Below the pieces are notes generated by a model that was not told the origin of the DNA, did not search any database, and saw only the letters and a program-made list of their open reading frames with translations. A stretch of 64,000 nucleotides of DNA from Verrucomicrobiaceae bacterium (lineage in GTDB: Bacteria > Verrucomicrobiota > Verrucomicrobiia > Verrucomicrobiales > Verrucomicrobiaceae), in assembly GCA_016795485.1 (NCBI GenBank), contig JAEUHM010000009.1:180749-244748 (forward strand). Direction: 5' to 3'. Shown here piece by piece: positions 51,243-59,969 of the stretch (its first letter is position 1; the number at the start of each line of letters is the position of its first letter). Position numbers and translations under genes: made by a program.

Positions 51243-51992
51243 ATGGCAGGACATAACAAGTGGTCCAAGGTCAAGCACATCAAGGCCGTCGTCGATGCAA
51301 AGCGCGGCAAGGTGTTCTCCAAGCTAGCTAAAGAAATATCCCTCGCCGCCAAACACGGCGGAGGGAATCCAGACACCAATGCCCGGTTGCGGACTGCCAT
51401 CTTGGCTGCACGCGCACAAAATGTACCCAATGACAACATTGAGCGCGCCATCAAAAAAGGCACTGGCGAGCTCGGAGGCGCGGCCATCGAAGAGATTGTC
51501 TACGAGGCATACGCTCCAGGCGGCACCGCGCTCATGATTGAGGTCGTTACAGACAATCGTAACCGTGCAGCCGCAGATATCCGATCCCTATTGATCAAAA
51601 ACAACGGCACATTTGCCGATGCAGGTTCGGTCGCTTACATGTTTCAACGCAGAGGTGAGATCCGCGTCAATGGAGCCGGGCTTTCGGAGGATCAAATCAC
51701 CGAACTGGCACTTGAAGCAGGTGCCGACGATTTCGTGCAGGAAGGTGACGAGTGGGTTCTCTACACCGCCACTGATCAGCTATTTGCTGTTGGAAGTGTT
51801 CTTCGTGAGAAAGGTGTCACACCTACTTCCCAAAAGCTTATTTACCAACCTGGAAACACCATTACCATTTCAGACCCGGAGATCGCACGCAAGGTCACCA
51901 GCTTATTCGATGTGCTGGATGACTACGATGACTCTCAAAACGTCTACGCCAACTTTGACCTCACTGACGAAGCCGCTGCCTCCCTCGAGTAA
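51243..51992 (+). CDS. YebC/PmpR-family regulatory protein
   Basis: A 249-residue protein with the invariant start MAGHNKWSKVKHIKAVVDAK and GKVFSKLAKEISLAAKHGGG. NPDTNARLRTAILAARAQNV, IEEIVYEAYAPGGTALMIE and VVTDNRNRAAADIRSLLIKN also match. Members act as transcription factors (PmpR) or as ribosome-linked translation factors relieving stalls. The start is fixed by the family N-terminus even though the frame is open 97 codons further upstream. No good Shine-Dalgarno sequence precedes it. The rho gene follows after 34 bases, so co-transcription is likely. Confidence 0.92.
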   Translation: MAGHNKWSKVKHIKAVVDAKRGKVFSKLAKEISLAAKHGGGNPDTNARLRTAILAARAQNVPNDNIERAIKKGTGELGGAAIEEIVYEAYAPGGTALMIEVVTDNRNRAAADIRSLLIKNNGTFADAGSVAYMFQRRGEIRVNGAGLSEDQITELALEAGADDFVQEGDEWVLYTATDQLFAVGSVLREKGVTPTSQKLIYQPGNTITISDPEIARKVTSLFDVLDDYDDSQNVYANFDLTDEAAASLE

Positions 51993-52026
51993 CGCGCATT
52001 CGTTCAACCCCTAGACTTTACTTTCA

Positions 52027-53730
52027 ATGACCGAGCCAAAAGCGACTCCTGCTGGAGCAAAAAAGAAGACTGCTGCAAAGCAGGCCACCAAAGCGGCCAA
52101 AAAGCCCAAGGATGATCCAACTCCCGTGGCTGAAGTCGCAGAGGCTCCTGCTCCTGAAGTAGCGAAACCTGCTCCCGCAGCGAAAACGGCAAAAAAAGCG
52201 GCCGCCAAGAAAGCTGCTCCCAAAGCGAAGAAGACAAAAAGTGCGGAGCCAACGGAACAAGCATCCGTAGAAACTTCTCAACAGGCACCTGAAGCAGTGG
52301 CTCCACCTGTAGCTGCAATCCCTGAGCCACCCCCGATTCCCGAGCCTCCTCCTATCCCTGATTTTCTTCCAAGCGTCGAGGACATAGCTCCAGTGGTCGA
52401 AACTGCTGTTCCAGAGGCTTCCGCACCTGCTGGCGAAGATGCTGCTGATGCAAATAGTCCGAAGGGCAAGCTCAGTCGTCGTCAGCGTTGGAAGGAAAAA
52501 CTTCGTCAGCGCTATCTCGCCCGTCAGGCAGCGAGAGAAGCCTCAGCAGGTGGCGTGGAGACTGCATCGATTGAAAGTGCAGACGTTGGTCGCGCTCCAT
52601 CCGAGCTTCTCGGTCCGCCAGAAGTCGTGGAAGGCATCCTTGAGCTTACCCCTAAGGGCTACGGCTTCCTCCGTCTCCGTGAGAAGCTCTACGCACCGCT
52701 CGCGACTGACTGCTGGGTATCCGGTGATCTCATTCGCAAACACGGCCTGCGTGAGGGCATGTGCCTCTCTGGCACGCAGCAGGCTGGCCAGCGCGGACCT
52801 CAACTCACCGAGCTTGCTACTGTGAATGGACGCAAGCCAGAGGAGCTTCGTGATCTGCCATTGTTTGAGGAACTAAGAGCTACGAACCCCAACAAGCGTT
52901 ACCAGCTGGAGACAACTCAGGAGCGCATGACCACTCGTGTCATTGACATGATGACACCCGTTGGCCGTGGCCAGCGAGGATTGATCGTTGCACCACCACG
53001 TGCAGGGAAGACCACGCTGCTTCAGCACATCGCAGAAGCCATTACGCAAAACTATCCACAGGTGCATCTCATGCTGCTGCTAGTGGATGAGCGCCCAGAG
53101 GAAGTCACAGAGTTTCGCCGCGTGCTACAAAACGCAGAGATCTATGCTTCCAGCAATGATCAGGACGTGAAGAGCCATACCCGCATCGCCCAGTTCGCCA
53201 TTGAGCGCGCCAAGCGCCTTGTGGAGATGGGCGATCACGTCTTCATCCTCATGGACTCCATTACTCGTCTCGCCAGGGCATTCAACAACGCCCAAAAAGG
53301 CGGTGCTACGATGTCTGGAGGCATGGGCGTGGGTGCCATGGAGATTCCACGTCGATTGTTTGCCGCAGCGCGGAACACGAAGACCGCCGGTTCACTCACG
53401 GTGCTTGCCACTGCACTGATCGAGACCGGATCCAAGATGGATGACCTCATCTTCCAGGAGTTCAAGGGCACGGGAAACATGGAACTGGTGCTCGATCGCA
53501 AGATCGCCGAGCAATATGTCTATCCTGCCGTGAACATCTTCAAATCAGGCACCCGCCGCGAGGAACTTCTCCTCCAAGGCTTCCAGATTGAGAAGATCCA
53601 CTTCCTGAGGCGCGGACTCGCGGGTCACAAGCCCATCGAGGCGATTCAGCGTGTGCTTTCGCTGTTGGAGAAGTATCCTACCAACTCCCAGATGCTCGTC
53701 GAACTCGTCGGCAAGGGCGGCGTCATCTAA
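52027..53730 (+). CDS. rho: Transcription termination factor Rho with long disordered N-terminus
   Basis: A 567-residue hexameric RNA-dependent helicase. Residues 1-195 are a Lys/Ala/Pro-rich low-complexity extension, with a basic helix SRRQRWKEKLRQRYLARQAA at about 150-169. They replace the usual short helical N-terminus. The RNA-binding cold-shock domain starts near 200 (GILELTPKGYGFLRLREKLY). The ATPase follows, with Walker A APPRAGKTTLL (K328), LLVDERPEEVTEFRR, ILMDSITRLARAFNNAQKGG, SKMDDLIFQEFKGTGNMEL and RRGLAGHKPIEAI. E. coli Rho has 419 residues. The extension probably binds RNA or drives self-association, which is inference. Confidence 0.93.
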   Translation: MTEPKATPAGAKKKTAAKQATKAAKKPKDDPTPVAEVAEAPAPEVAKPAPAAKTAKKAAAKKAAPKAKKTKSAEPTEQASVETSQQAPEAVAPPVAAIPEPPPIPEPPPIPDFLPSVEDIAPVVETAVPEASAPAGEDAADANSPKGKLSRRQRWKEKLRQRYLARQAAREASAGGVETASIESADVGRAPSELLGPPEVVEGILELTPKGYGFLRLREKLYAPLATDCWVSGDLIRKHGLREGMCLSGTQQAGQRGPQLTELATVNGRKPEELRDLPLFEELRATNPNKRYQLETTQERMTTRVIDMMTPVGRGQRGLIVAPPRAGKTTLLQHIAEAITQNYPQVHLMLLLVDERPEEVTEFRRVLQNAEIYASSNDQDVKSHTRIAQFAIERAKRLVEMGDHVFILMDSITRLARAFNNAQKGGATMSGGMGVGAMEIPRRLFAAARNTKTAGSLTVLATALIETGSKMDDLIFQEFKGTGNMELVLDRKIAEQYVYPAVNIFKSGTRREELLLQGFQIEKIHFLRRGLAGHKPIEAIQRVLSLLEKYPTNSQMLVELVGKGGVI

Positions 53731-53808
53731 CGATCCCAGGGATCCTGCCCTCCATTTTCATCACGCAAGCGCCCTTGCGGGGAGTCCATCTCTCCGACAC
53801 CTTGTCCC

Positions 53809-55173
53809 ATGCGCATTCTTAAACGCACTGCGATTGTCGTAGCCGTCCTCCTCGTCGTTCTGGTGGCTGGCGGTGGTATTTTCCTTGGTCGAGTTGTCAC
53901 CAAAGAGCGAGTCGTGGCCGAGTTGGAGAAAGCATTCCCCTGCAAGGCCGAAGTGGGAGCCGTGAGTGCATCGGTCTTTGCTCTGCCGGCCACGGTCACC
54001 GTCAGTCAACTCAAGCTCAGCCCTCTCAACCCTGAGCAAAGCAAAGCGGGCCTCAGCATTGAGCAGGTAAGTTTGAAGATTCACCTGCTGGACCTCCTCT
54101 TCCGCCGCGTTCACGTGAATCAACTCTTAATCTCCGGTGTCTTCATCCGTGACGAGATCAGCAAAGAGTCCAACAGCGACTTCTCCGAGATGCTGGGCCA
54201 ATCTCCACCGCTAGCTGCGGCTCCTGTTCCAGATGCGCCAACAGTGGCCACTGCCCCTCAGCCTCCTGTTGCCCCGCCCAACGACACGGCGACTCCTACA
54301 GATGAGGCCACCCCACCGGAACCGTCAGAAGACACTCCGCCAGCCATTGCTATCGACGAACTGCTGGTGGAGAAACTCGGACTCCACATCAACGACCGGA
54401 AAAATCAAAAGCGCATCGACCTTGAGGACATCCGCTTCCGCCTGTTCGGTGTCGACATCGACCGCAGCAACCTTGCCGCGCATAACAAGTGCAGCGTGGA
54501 GCTTGCGGGGAATGCCCATATCCAGGACCGCATCGACCGCGAGTGGGTAGAGACCATCAAGGCACCCTTCAGCGCCACGGGCACCGTAGCACCGTTTGAT
54601 CCAGCAACGGGCGAGCCTGCACCAGACGGAAGTTTGGTCCTCACCATCCCAAAAGGAGCTCAACTTGATGGCGTCCGCACCGTTGGTGACTTAGCCGCGA
54701 AAGGCGACAGTGGCCTGGGCAAGGTGAAGGACTTTTTAGGCATTGATCTCGCAAAAGTTCCCGTCGGTGGAGTGCTAGAGCAGGACTTGAAGGCAAACCT
54801 TCGTCTGCGCAAAAGCCACCTTCAGTGGGAGGAAGACACCCACATGAGTTTCCCCAACTACCGCTTCACCATGACGAAGGGAAGCTGGCTGGACAACGAG
54901 ATTGAGAATAGCCGTCAAGAGATCGTCTGCCGCCCATCTGCCGACATGTCCAAGCAGCTCCTTGATGGAATAAGTCAGCGCCTCGGCAAAGACCTAGCCA
55001 GTGGCGTGCAGAAGGTCTTTGACGGTGGTGATGGCCAGCTTGCCGTGCGCATCATTCTCACCGGACCTCCCTCCAAGCCCAGTGCAGCCATCCCGCCAGA
55101 AACCCTCTCCAAGCTCTTCGAGCTCATGAGCGGCGGGCTCTTGCAAAGCATCCTCGGCGGCGGGAAGAAGTGA
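53809..55173 (+). CDS. AsmA-like envelope protein
   Basis: A 454-residue protein with one N-terminal membrane segment (AIVVAVLLVVLVAGGGIFL). After VVAELEKAFPCKAEVGAVSA it has the beta-rich repeats typical of AsmA/DUF748 proteins (VTVSQLKLSPLNPEQSK, SLKIHLLDLLFRRVHVNQLL). A Pro/Thr-rich hinge spans about residues 128-180. AsmA-like proteins bridge the inner membrane and periplasm and are linked to phospholipid or outer-membrane homeostasis. No enzyme motif is visible. It follows rho by 78 bases and converges on the POT transporter gene with 9 bases between them. Confidence 0.65.
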   Translation: MRILKRTAIVVAVLLVVLVAGGGIFLGRVVTKERVVAELEKAFPCKAEVGAVSASVFALPATVTVSQLKLSPLNPEQSKAGLSIEQVSLKIHLLDLLFRRVHVNQLLISGVFIRDEISKESNSDFSEMLGQSPPLAAAPVPDAPTVATAPQPPVAPPNDTATPTDEATPPEPSEDTPPAIAIDELLVEKLGLHINDRKNQKRIDLEDIRFRLFGVDIDRSNLAAHNKCSVELAGNAHIQDRIDREWVETIKAPFSATGTVAPFDPATGEPAPDGSLVLTIPKGAQLDGVRTVGDLAAKGDSGLGKVKDFLGIDLAKVPVGGVLEQDLKANLRLRKSHLQWEEDTHMSFPNYRFTMTKGSWLDNEIENSRQEIVCRPSADMSKQLLDGISQRLGKDLASGVQKVFDGGDGQLAVRIILTGPPSKPSAAIPPETLSKLFELMSGGLLQSILGGGKK

Positions 55174-55182
55174 TCCCGCTGC

Positions 55183-56526
55183 TCAAGCGGTATGCTGATC
55201 CTGCAAATACGTCTGGCCTTTGTACATCCGCATGACGGGCAGGAACAGGATGGCACCCACGGTCATGCACTTCACGAAGAACCAGTAGTAGCCAGCCCCT
55301 GAGAGCGTCACGGTGCCGTCTTCGGACTGGATCATGGTATTCACCACGGCAACAAATACGTTGCCTAACGTCACACTGCAAAAGTAGAGCCCCATGACGA
55401 AAGACTTGAGCCGCTTGGGCGCTTGCGAATACGAAAACTCCAGTCCCGTGATGGAGATCATGATCTCCGCTGCGGTGATCAGTGCATACGCCAGCACCTG
55501 CCACCAAATACTAGGCTTCTCCCCAGCAGCCAGCCACTGCTCCACCCATGCGGGAATCACGAACGACGTGCAGGCAATGAACAGCCCTATGGCGATCCGA
55601 CGTAGTGGCGTTGTCTCGAAGAACCGATTCGCAAACGGATACACCACGTAACTGAACAGCGGGATGAACACCAGAATGAGCAGAGCATTCACACTCTGCA
55701 GCATGTCCGGCTGCACATCGAAACCAAACATCTTGCAGTTCATCCGTGTAGCCTGTTCCACCCAGCGGCTCTGCGTCTGGTCAAACAGCGCCCAAAACAA
55801 CGCAATGAAGCAATAAACCACGGCTAGCCCAACCAGTGACCTCAAGAACGTTGGGTCTAACAGCTCCTTCAGGAACAACTCCCGCTGTGGCGGCACGTGG
55901 GCAAACTTGTAACGACCCATCCAGAAAGCCAGCGTTGCCACCCCCATCAAAATCCCCGGCACTCCAAAGGCCCAATGCGGTCCGTAGTTCACTCGCAGCC
56001 ATGGCGTGATGATCATGGAAAAGAAGGAGCCCAGGTTGATGCTGAAGTAGAACCAATTGTAGGCCCGCTGCAGCAAGTGCGAGTTGGACGCACCAAATTG
56101 ATCGCCCAAATGAGACGAGACGCACGGTTTGATGCCACCCGCACCGGCCGCGATGAGCGCCAAGCCCCACATCAGCCCTTCCCGGCTAGCATCTACCGCC
56201 AGCACTCCGTGACCCACGCAATACAGCAGCGAGAGCAGAATGATCGTCTTGTACTTTCCCCAAAACAGGTCCGCTATCAGAGCCCCTATCAGCGGCGTGA
56301 GGTAAACCGCTGCATTAAACGTGTGAATCCACGCAGACGCCTGCTCCGTCGTCATCAAGTCAGGCTCGCCAGACCGCGTGGCTAGCTGTTTCGTCATATA
56401 CAGCATCAGGATCGCCTTCATCCCGTAGAAGCTGAACCGCTCGGCAAACTCGTTGACGACGATGTTGGAGATACCCGGAGGCAGTCCCGGAGTCGCCAGG
56501 GGCGCGGTGCGATACGGTGTAGACAT
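55183..56526 (-). CDS. POT-family proton-dependent oligopeptide transporter
   Basis: A 447-residue major-facilitator protein with about 12-14 hydrophobic segments. The POT signature is clear: NEFAERFSFYGMKAILMLYM near the start, then FNAAVYLTPLIGALIADLFW, YKTIILLSLLYCVGHGVLAV, GGIKPCVSSHLGDQFGASN and NWFYFSINLGSFFSMIITPW. It should import di- and tripeptides with protons. I prefer the ATG at 56526, preceded by AAGGG, over an ATG 18 codons upstream. Confidence 0.87.
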   Translation of the reverse strand: MSTPYRTAPLATPGLPPGISNIVVNEFAERFSFYGMKAILMLYMTKQLATRSGEPDLMTTEQASAWIHTFNAAVYLTPLIGALIADLFWGKYKTIILLSLLYCVGHGVLAVDASREGLMWGLALIAAGAGGIKPCVSSHLGDQFGASNSHLLQRAYNWFYFSINLGSFFSMIITPWLRVNYGPHWAFGVPGILMGVATLAFWMGRYKFAHVPPQRELFLKELLDPTFLRSLVGLAVVYCFIALFWALFDQTQSRWVEQATRMNCKMFGFDVQPDMLQSVNALLILVFIPLFSYVVYPFANRFFETTPLRRIAIGLFIACTSFVIPAWVEQWLAAGEKPSIWWQVLAYALITAAEIMISITGLEFSYSQAPKRLKSFVMGLYFCSVTLGNVFVAVVNTMIQSEDGTVTLSGAGYYWFFVKCMTVGAILFLPVMRMYKGQTYLQDQHTA

Positions 56527-56620
56527 CGGCCCTTGTTGTAGCCAGTCCGTCACAGGACGCAAGATCACCTTCAGCCTCATCCGACCCGCTTCCGCTCCAC
56601 TTCACCCGTAGATGTCCACC

Positions 56621-56658
56621 CATCCCCACGTTCCCCAGCCATCCCCACGTTCCCCAGC
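56621..56658 (+). repeat. 19-bp perfect tandem duplication
   Basis: CATCCCCACGTTCCCCAGC occurs twice in direct succession, immediately before the ATG at 56660. It looks like a local slippage duplication in the leader. If the upstream in-frame ATG at 56612 were used, it would encode the Pro-rich stretch HPHVPQPSPRSPA. Confidence 0.75.
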
Positions 56659-56659
56659 C

Positions 56660-57271
56660 ATGCCCTGCCCTACCCTTTCTAAACTCCCTTCTCTTGCCTG
56701 CCTCGCCCTTCTCACCCTTGCCTCACTGCTGCACGCTGCCGAGCCCATCCTCAAAGACGACTTCTCAGACGCCCAAATGAAAGGACGCCGTGCCGCTCGC
56801 GGTCCTTGGCAGTTCAAGGACGGCATGGCCACCTGCACTCAAGACGACGAGCTCTACAAGAAGCACAAAGACCACGGCCCCATCATCTTCTACGACCTTC
56901 CGTTCACAGACGCCACTTTGAAGCTCTCTTTCAAAGCAGAGCCCGGCTGCAAAAGCGTCGTCTTCACGGCCAACGGAGAAGGCGGCCACATCTTCCGCTT
57001 CGTCAGCAGCGAGCGCGGCACCACCATCCGCGCCTACCCCAAGGCCAATGCAGACCACGCCTCGGTCGAGCTCGCTCGTGGCCCCGCCTTGAAGTTAGGC
57101 GAGTGGATCGACGTCTCCGTTCACCTTCAAGGGGGCAAAGCTACCGTCAAGATCGGCACCGACTTTGAGAAAGTCGTCGAGCATCCGGATCTCGCTTCAG
57201 CCAAAACCAACTTCAGCATCGGCTACGCCTTCTCCACCTTCAGCGTGCGCGGAGTAGAAGTGACGAAATGA
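56660..57271 (+). CDS. Secreted concanavalin-like (DUF1080-type) protein
   Basis: A 203-residue protein with a Sec leader (LPSLACLALLTLASLLHAAE). The rest looks like a single jelly-roll domain: ILKDDFSDAQMKGRR, GPWQFKDGMATCTQDDELY, TLKLSFKAEPGCKSVVFTAN and GEWIDVSVHLQGGKATVKIG. This resembles DUF1080/LamG-type folds that bind or process sugars. No catalytic residue set is evident. It is short and monocistronic, converging on the pseudopilin gene with 17 bases between stops. Confidence 0.7.
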   Translation: MPCPTLSKLPSLACLALLTLASLLHAAEPILKDDFSDAQMKGRRAARGPWQFKDGMATCTQDDELYKKHKDHGPIIFYDLPFTDATLKLSFKAEPGCKSVVFTANGEGGHIFRFVSSERGTTIRAYPKANADHASVELARGPALKLGEWIDVSVHLQGGKATVKIGTDFEKVVEHPDLASAKTNFSIGYAFSTFSVRGVEVTK

Positions 57272-57288
57272 CATCTCTGGCCCTCACC

Positions 57289-57876
57289 TCAGCGCCAGGA
57301 CACGATGTCATCCTTCGTGAACAAGCGCTTGTCCGGCCCTGAGCTCATAGCCGCAGACCGGCCAAACAACTCATCCGCAGCACGCGATGAAATAGCCTCG
57401 TGGGAGTTCTTTTTGTCCGGATTAGGAACGCGTTCATTGTAGGACGCATCCACCACTAGGTAGTAAGGCTGTCCCCATGGGTCCATATAGCCATAGCTGC
57501 CCGTATTGCCCACTAGGCCACCCGCACCGTTAGATCCAGGCTTTGGCGAGATGTAGACCGTCTCACTCGCATTTAATCCATAGCGATTTTCCCCCAATAG
57601 CACCGCCAGCACTGGAGAGCCTTCATGCAGCGGAAAGGGCTCCTCAGACTGAAAGCCCGGCGGCACCGGCACTCGACTGCGCTCCATCGTGAACATAGAG
57701 ATACCCACCACGAGGTCCTTCAGGTCCGTAGCCACTTTAGCGGCCCGCGTTCGGATCAGCACCGTTTGGATGGCGCTGTTAGTCATGGCAGCGAGAAGGC
57801 TAATGATCGAGACCACCACAAGGATCTCAATCAAGGTATACCCCGGCCGCCGAGAAGAATGAGTTGGCGTTTTCAT
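57289..57876 (-). CDS. Type II secretion/type IV pilus-like pseudopilin
   Basis: A 195-residue protein with the prepilin N-terminus SSRRPGYTLIEILVVVSIIS. The prepilin-peptidase cleavage site is predicted between G12 and Y13 with E17 at position +5. The globular part has the calcium-loop-like ending of GspG proteins (GYMDPWGQPYYLVVDASYNE, AAMSSGPDKRLFTKDDIVSW). No secretion machinery genes are adjacent; orphan pseudopilins are numerous in Verrucomicrobiota. It lies 92 bases downstream of the LTxxQ protein gene on the same strand. Confidence 0.82.
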   Translation of the reverse strand: MKTPTHSSRRPGYTLIEILVVVSIISLLAAMTNSAIQTVLIRTRAAKVATDLKDLVVGISMFTMERSRVPVPPGFQSEEPFPLHEGSPVLAVLLGENRYGLNASETVYISPKPGSNGAGGLVGNTGSYGYMDPWGQPYYLVVDASYNERVPNPDKKNSHEAISSRAADELFGRSAAMSSGPDKRLFTKDDIVSWR

Positions 57877-57968
57877 CGGTAAAATGTGGCGGTTTTTGCC
57901 ACATTTCCGATTCTGCCCGATATTAAGAGTAACTGTCAATCCAAAAACCAAACCGCCCACTTCTCCCA

Positions 57969-58925
57969 TCACCAGTCCTCATAGAGATCCCAGTTGGAGG
58001 GGAGGCGGAGGCCGATTTCAGCGGCTTCTTTGTTGGCTTCGTCAAGCCGGCGTTGCCGCCAGGTGTTGTAGCGGGCGAGTTGATCTTGATTGAGAAGGCC
58101 GCGTATGGCGGTCTCACGATCTCTGCCGGTTGGCACCTTCCTGACGTCGGTGCCGAGCCCGTCCATCTTCATCCTGGCATCGTATTCAGGGGAACTGCGG
58201 GCCATGATGGCAAAGACTTGATCTTCCTGGGCGGGGGTAAGTTGCACGACGTCGTTGAGGCGGTCCACTCGGGAGTTGGCCATGGACTCGATCCTTGTAG
58301 CTTTCTCTCGGAGGCGATCATTGATGAACTTGTCCCGTGTAGGCCCGGTGAGGGTGCGCTCCATGAACTCATCCAGACCGGCTTCGGGCTTGCGATACTT
58401 GGAAGCGTTCACGAAGTCGGCAAAGGTACTGTTGTTGGAGTAGACGATCTGCCGGAAGGTCTCGGCATCTTGGATGGAGCGCTCGGCGAGCCATTCTTTG
58501 AGCGCTTCTTGCTTGGCTGGACTCAATTGATAGGCCTCGCCCATGTGCGTGGCAATCCGTGCGTGCTCACGGCGCTCATCTCGCCGCCGCATGTTATCGA
58601 ACAGAGGTGAGAGATCGCGCAGGACGGGGCGGAAGTGAGCGAACACCCGATCCATATCGACTGGGCGGCCTGCTTTGAGGTCAGCAAAGATTTGTGCCGC
58701 AGCCGCACGGGAGCGGTCTTCCACGGTGGGCTCTTGCTTAACGACCTGGGACTGCAGCTTGGTGATCTGTGTTTTGGCCTGCACGAGATTGCGCTCTGCC
58801 ACGGCGAGCTTCTCCTCAGCGCTGCCAGGTGGAAGAGGGGCCGAGTCGTGAAATAGCGATGCTCCTATGCCTCCGGCTACCAAACCGAGTGCCAGCAAGA
58901 GAACAGACCTCACGTGAGAGTTCAT
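57969..58925 (-). CDS. Membrane-anchored helical protein with LTxxQ-like repeats
   Basis: A 318-residue protein with an N-terminal anchor (SVLLLALGLVAGGIGASLF) followed by a short coiled coil (EEKLAVAERNLVQAKTQITK). The body is nearly all helical and charged. Two segments, YQLSPAKQEALKEWLAER and VQLTPAQEDQVFAIMARS, resemble the LTxxQ motif of Spy/CpxP-type periplasmic chaperones. The function is unknown; periplasmic stress sensing or chaperoning is a guess. Its neighbour downstream is a pseudopilin gene. Confidence 0.6.
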   Translation of the reverse strand: MNSHVRSVLLLALGLVAGGIGASLFHDSAPLPPGSAEEKLAVAERNLVQAKTQITKLQSQVVKQEPTVEDRSRAAAAQIFADLKAGRPVDMDRVFAHFRPVLRDLSPLFDNMRRRDERREHARIATHMGEAYQLSPAKQEALKEWLAERSIQDAETFRQIVYSNNSTFADFVNASKYRKPEAGLDEFMERTLTGPTRDKFINDRLREKATRIESMANSRVDRLNDVVQLTPAQEDQVFAIMARSSPEYDARMKMDGLGTDVRKVPTGRDRETAIRGLLNQDQLARYNTWRQRRLDEANKEAAEIGLRLPSNWDLYEDW

Positions 58926-59006
58926 GGTGCGAACGTGCCCGTGTGTGGTGGGAATGCAAGACAGTGGTGCGTGGGATTCTTCTTCCGCCACTGAGCCTTA
59001 TCATGT

Positions 59007-59969
59007 ATGGATGACGCGATGCCCGACAACAAGAACGCAGCAATCGACATCCGCGACTTACGCGTGGACTACGGTGAGTTCCTGGCGGTGAATGATGTGA
59101 CGCTGCAAGTGCCGCAAGGTGAGGTCTTCGGCTTGGTGGGACCTAACGGAGCAGGTAAGACGAGCACGTTCCGTGTACTGGCCACACTGATGGAGCCCAC
59201 CTATGGGGAGGTGAAACTGGCAGGTGTGGACATTCAGGAGCACCAGGAGCAAGCGCGCCGGCTGATCGGCTACATGCCAGACTTGGCCCCGGTGCCATCT
59301 GATCTCAAGGTGTGGGAGTTTCTGGACATGTTCGCTGAATCCCACGGCATACAGTCGGCCAAAGCTCGGCGGGCACGCGTGGATGAGTGCCTGGAGCAGG
59401 TGCAGATGCTCGATGCGCGGGGTAAGTTCTGCAAAGAGCTGTCACGTGGGCAGACGCAGCGGGTCGTGCTGGCCAAGACGTTGCTTCATAACCCAAAGGT
59501 GCTGATACTCGATGAGCCAGCGAGTGGCATGGACCCGCTGTCGAGGAGGCAACTGCGCCTGGTGCTGCGACAACTGGCTTCTGAAGGGGCTACGGTCATC
59601 GTGAGCTCGCACATCCTGGGTGAGTTGGCGGAAATGTGCACTTCTTTGTGTGTGATGAATGGCGGGCGTCTGCTGGCGTCTGGCACTGTCGATGAAGTAA
59701 GGCGTGAGCTGGGACGGCAAGAGCGTGTGCTGGGTGTGGTAGTTCGTGAGCGCGTGGACGAAGCAGCAGTCTGGCTGGGAGCTAGGTCATTCATCAAAGA
59801 GGTCACCATCTCTGAGCGTCGACTGGCGTTTCACTTTGAAGGAGATGAGGCGGATCAGGCCTCGTTGCTCAAGGAACTCTTGTCAGAGGGCTTTGAGGTG
59901 CTCGCTTATGAGGAGCAGAAGTCCAGCTTTGAGGACATCTTGGTGAAGATTGCGGAGGGTGGACGATGA
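59007..59969 (+). CDS. ABC-2 type exporter ATP-binding protein
   Basis: A 320-residue ATPase. Walker A GPNGAGKT is at about 45-52, the signature LSRGQTQRVVLAKTLLHNPK is in mid-protein, and Walker B VLILDEPASGMDPLSRRQL is followed by the switch SSHILGELAEMC. The C-terminal ~90 residues form an extra regulatory tail, as in NatA/YxlF-like exporters. It partners the permease gene, whose ATG overlaps its stop by ATGA. An ATG at 59019 is an alternative start. The cargo is unknown. Confidence 0.88.
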   Translation: MDDAMPDNKNAAIDIRDLRVDYGEFLAVNDVTLQVPQGEVFGLVGPNGAGKTSTFRVLATLMEPTYGEVKLAGVDIQEHQEQARRLIGYMPDLAPVPSDLKVWEFLDMFAESHGIQSAKARRARVDECLEQVQMLDARGKFCKELSRGQTQRVVLAKTLLHNPKVLILDEPASGMDPLSRRQLRLVLRQLASEGATVIVSSHILGELAEMCTSLCVMNGGRLLASGTVDEVRRELGRQERVLGVVVRERVDEAAVWLGARSFIKEVTISERRLAFHFEGDEADQASLLKELLSEGFEVLAYEEQKSSFEDILVKIAEGGR

